Of a stretch of 64,000 nt of DNA, positions 63,357-64,000 are shown piece by piece; position 1 is the stretch's first letter; each line of letters opens with the position of its first letter. A program made the position numbers and the translations under genes. The stretch is taken from the NCBI RefSeq assembly GCF_003664185.1, contig NZ_RCCS01000004.1:124001-188000 (forward strand). Direction: 5' to 3'. The DNA comes from Tenacibaculum discolor (lineage in GTDB: Bacteria; Bacteroidota; Bacteroidia; Flavobacteriales; Flavobacteriaceae). The notes under the pieces are model-generated. The model was given only the letters and a program-made list of their open reading frames with translations. It was not told where the DNA came from and did no database searches.

Positions 63357-64000
63357 TTATAGTTTAAATTTTTGTGGTGCTTCTACCTTAGCTCCGATTC
63401 CTCTTACTAAGTATTTTATATCTTGATATATGGTTTCATACATATTTCTATCATCATCTCCTGACTTCAATTTAAAAGATTCTTTATCCTTTTTTAAATA
63501 ATGATTTCCGTTCACTCTATCGTTTTCCACAAACGAATAATTCCCTTCAGAAATAAGCCCAAAACATTCCCCTGGCTTAAACTTGATAATCTTTTCATTT
63601 CTCAAAATATTTCTCTCCTTATAACTAGTTGTTTTAGATGTTTTGAATGATAAATCTGTCGACTTGTTTTTAGATATATCTTTAACCAATCTTACCCCTA
63701 ATAGTTTTTCAAAATGTGCCAATGTCTTAGGGTTTGTTGTTCTAAACAAAAACTGACTTCCCATGTTTGAAATAATTGATGAGGCAACATTCTCATCGTA
63801 TCGGGTGATTAATTGTGATAAATCTTGAATAGCTAAAATGTTGGCTATTTTATTAGACCTTGAAGTTTCAGGAATATCAACATAATTAGGAATACTCAGC
63901 ACTGGGAACTCATCTAAAATAACGGCGCTTTCATGTTGCCCTGGTTTATTCATTTTTTTAATGATTAAACCAACAATACTACTATAGATCGGACTATATA
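63357..64000 (-). CDS. Conjugative type IV coupling protein (TraG/VirD4 family), C-terminal part
   Basis: The frame is open to the right edge, so the protein's N-terminal part with Walker A is outside the window; an internal Met at 63953 is not the real start. The visible 214 residues hold Walker B (ESAVILDEFPVLSIPNY), the next helix ARSNK-like (SRSNKIANILAIQDLSQLI) and SNMGSQFLFRTTNPKTLAHFEKL, which is the typical VirD4/TraG ATPase end, then a variable tail (IIKFKPGECFGLIS). It pumps DNA to the mating channel. This gene identifies the right part of the window as conjugative DNA. Confidence 0.85.
   Translation of the reverse strand, partial: YSPIYSSIVGLIIKKMNKPGQHESAVILDEFPVLSIPNYVDIPETSRSNKIANILAIQDLSQLITRYDENVASSIISNMGSQFLFRTTNPKTLAHFEKLLGVRLVKDISKNKSTDLSFKTSKTTSYKERNILRNEKIIKFKPGECFGLISEGNYSFVENDRVNGNHYLKKDKESFKLKSGDDDRNMYETIYQDIKYLVRGIGAKVEAPQKFKL

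Larger units (their letters stand above)
55061..64000. mobile_element. Probable integrative conjugative element next to ssrA (only one part in window)
   Basis: After ssrA, a known integration hot spot, housekeeping genes stop. The rest holds a methylase/nuclease/HEPN set, unknown membrane and secreted proteins, many intergenic repeats and a conjugative coupling protein that runs off the right edge. The borders are not proven: no integrase and no second copy of the ssrA 3' end are in view, so left edge at 55061 is a guess. Confidence 0.45.

Overview
The window reads as chromosome from a marine-type member of the Flavobacteriaceae (Bacteroidota). The composition is AT-rich. There are SusC/SusD pairs, type IX secretion substrates with both type A and type B sorting domains, a PorP/SprF protein, Bacteroidota -7 promoter boxes (TAnnTTTG), few Shine-Dalgarno sites, and a tmRNA whose tag reads GEDNYALAA. 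Genus cannot be fixed from the sequence alone.

Layout. 0-8.3 kb: the end of one SusC gene with its SusD partner, a small unknown secreted protein, then a complete second SusC/SusD pair for outer-membrane nutrient import. 8.4-17.9 kb: housekeeping genes, namely rlmB, a rhomboid protease, rarA, a minus-strand radC / polysaccharide deacetylase / YjjG-type phosphatase / unknown secreted protein run, and the trkA-trkH potassium uptake operon. 18.1-25.1 kb: an unusual group made of a lone phage tail-collar protein, a 1279-residue T9SS surface protein with four exact-length 354-bp repeats, a 59-residue peptide with a signal sequence and a ten-residue tail, a PqqD-like/HPr-kinase-like fusion, and a nucleotidyltransferase. 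The last three look like a minimal peptide-modification cassette. 25.1-32.6 kb: mpl, then the T9SS trio of a type B substrate, PorP/SprF and an OmpA/PD40 lipid-peptidoglycan anchor protein. 32.7-43.5 kb: a very large alpha-2-macroglobulin, a small beta-barrel protein and a TonB receptor-phytase operon. 43.5-54.4 kb: DUF4136 lipoprotein, subtilase, M28 peptidase, kdsA, two tandem transglutaminase-like proteins, a small winged-helix regulator flanked by two matching palindromic operator candidates with creD, and a saccharopine-dehydrogenase-like enzyme.

54.6-55.0 kb is ssrA (tmRNA). Everything after it looks accessory: a DNA methylase plus a PD-(D/E)XK-type nuclease candidate and a HEPN protein (a probable defence cassette), then minus-strand genes for unknown membrane and secreted proteins ending in a conjugative coupling protein that runs off the right edge. 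The likely reading is an integrative conjugative element inserted beside ssrA; no integrase or second attachment site lies in the window, so this is inference. The interval 59.9-61.8 kb is rich in hairpins and repeats, including a 39-bp inverted repeat pair around one membrane-protein gene.
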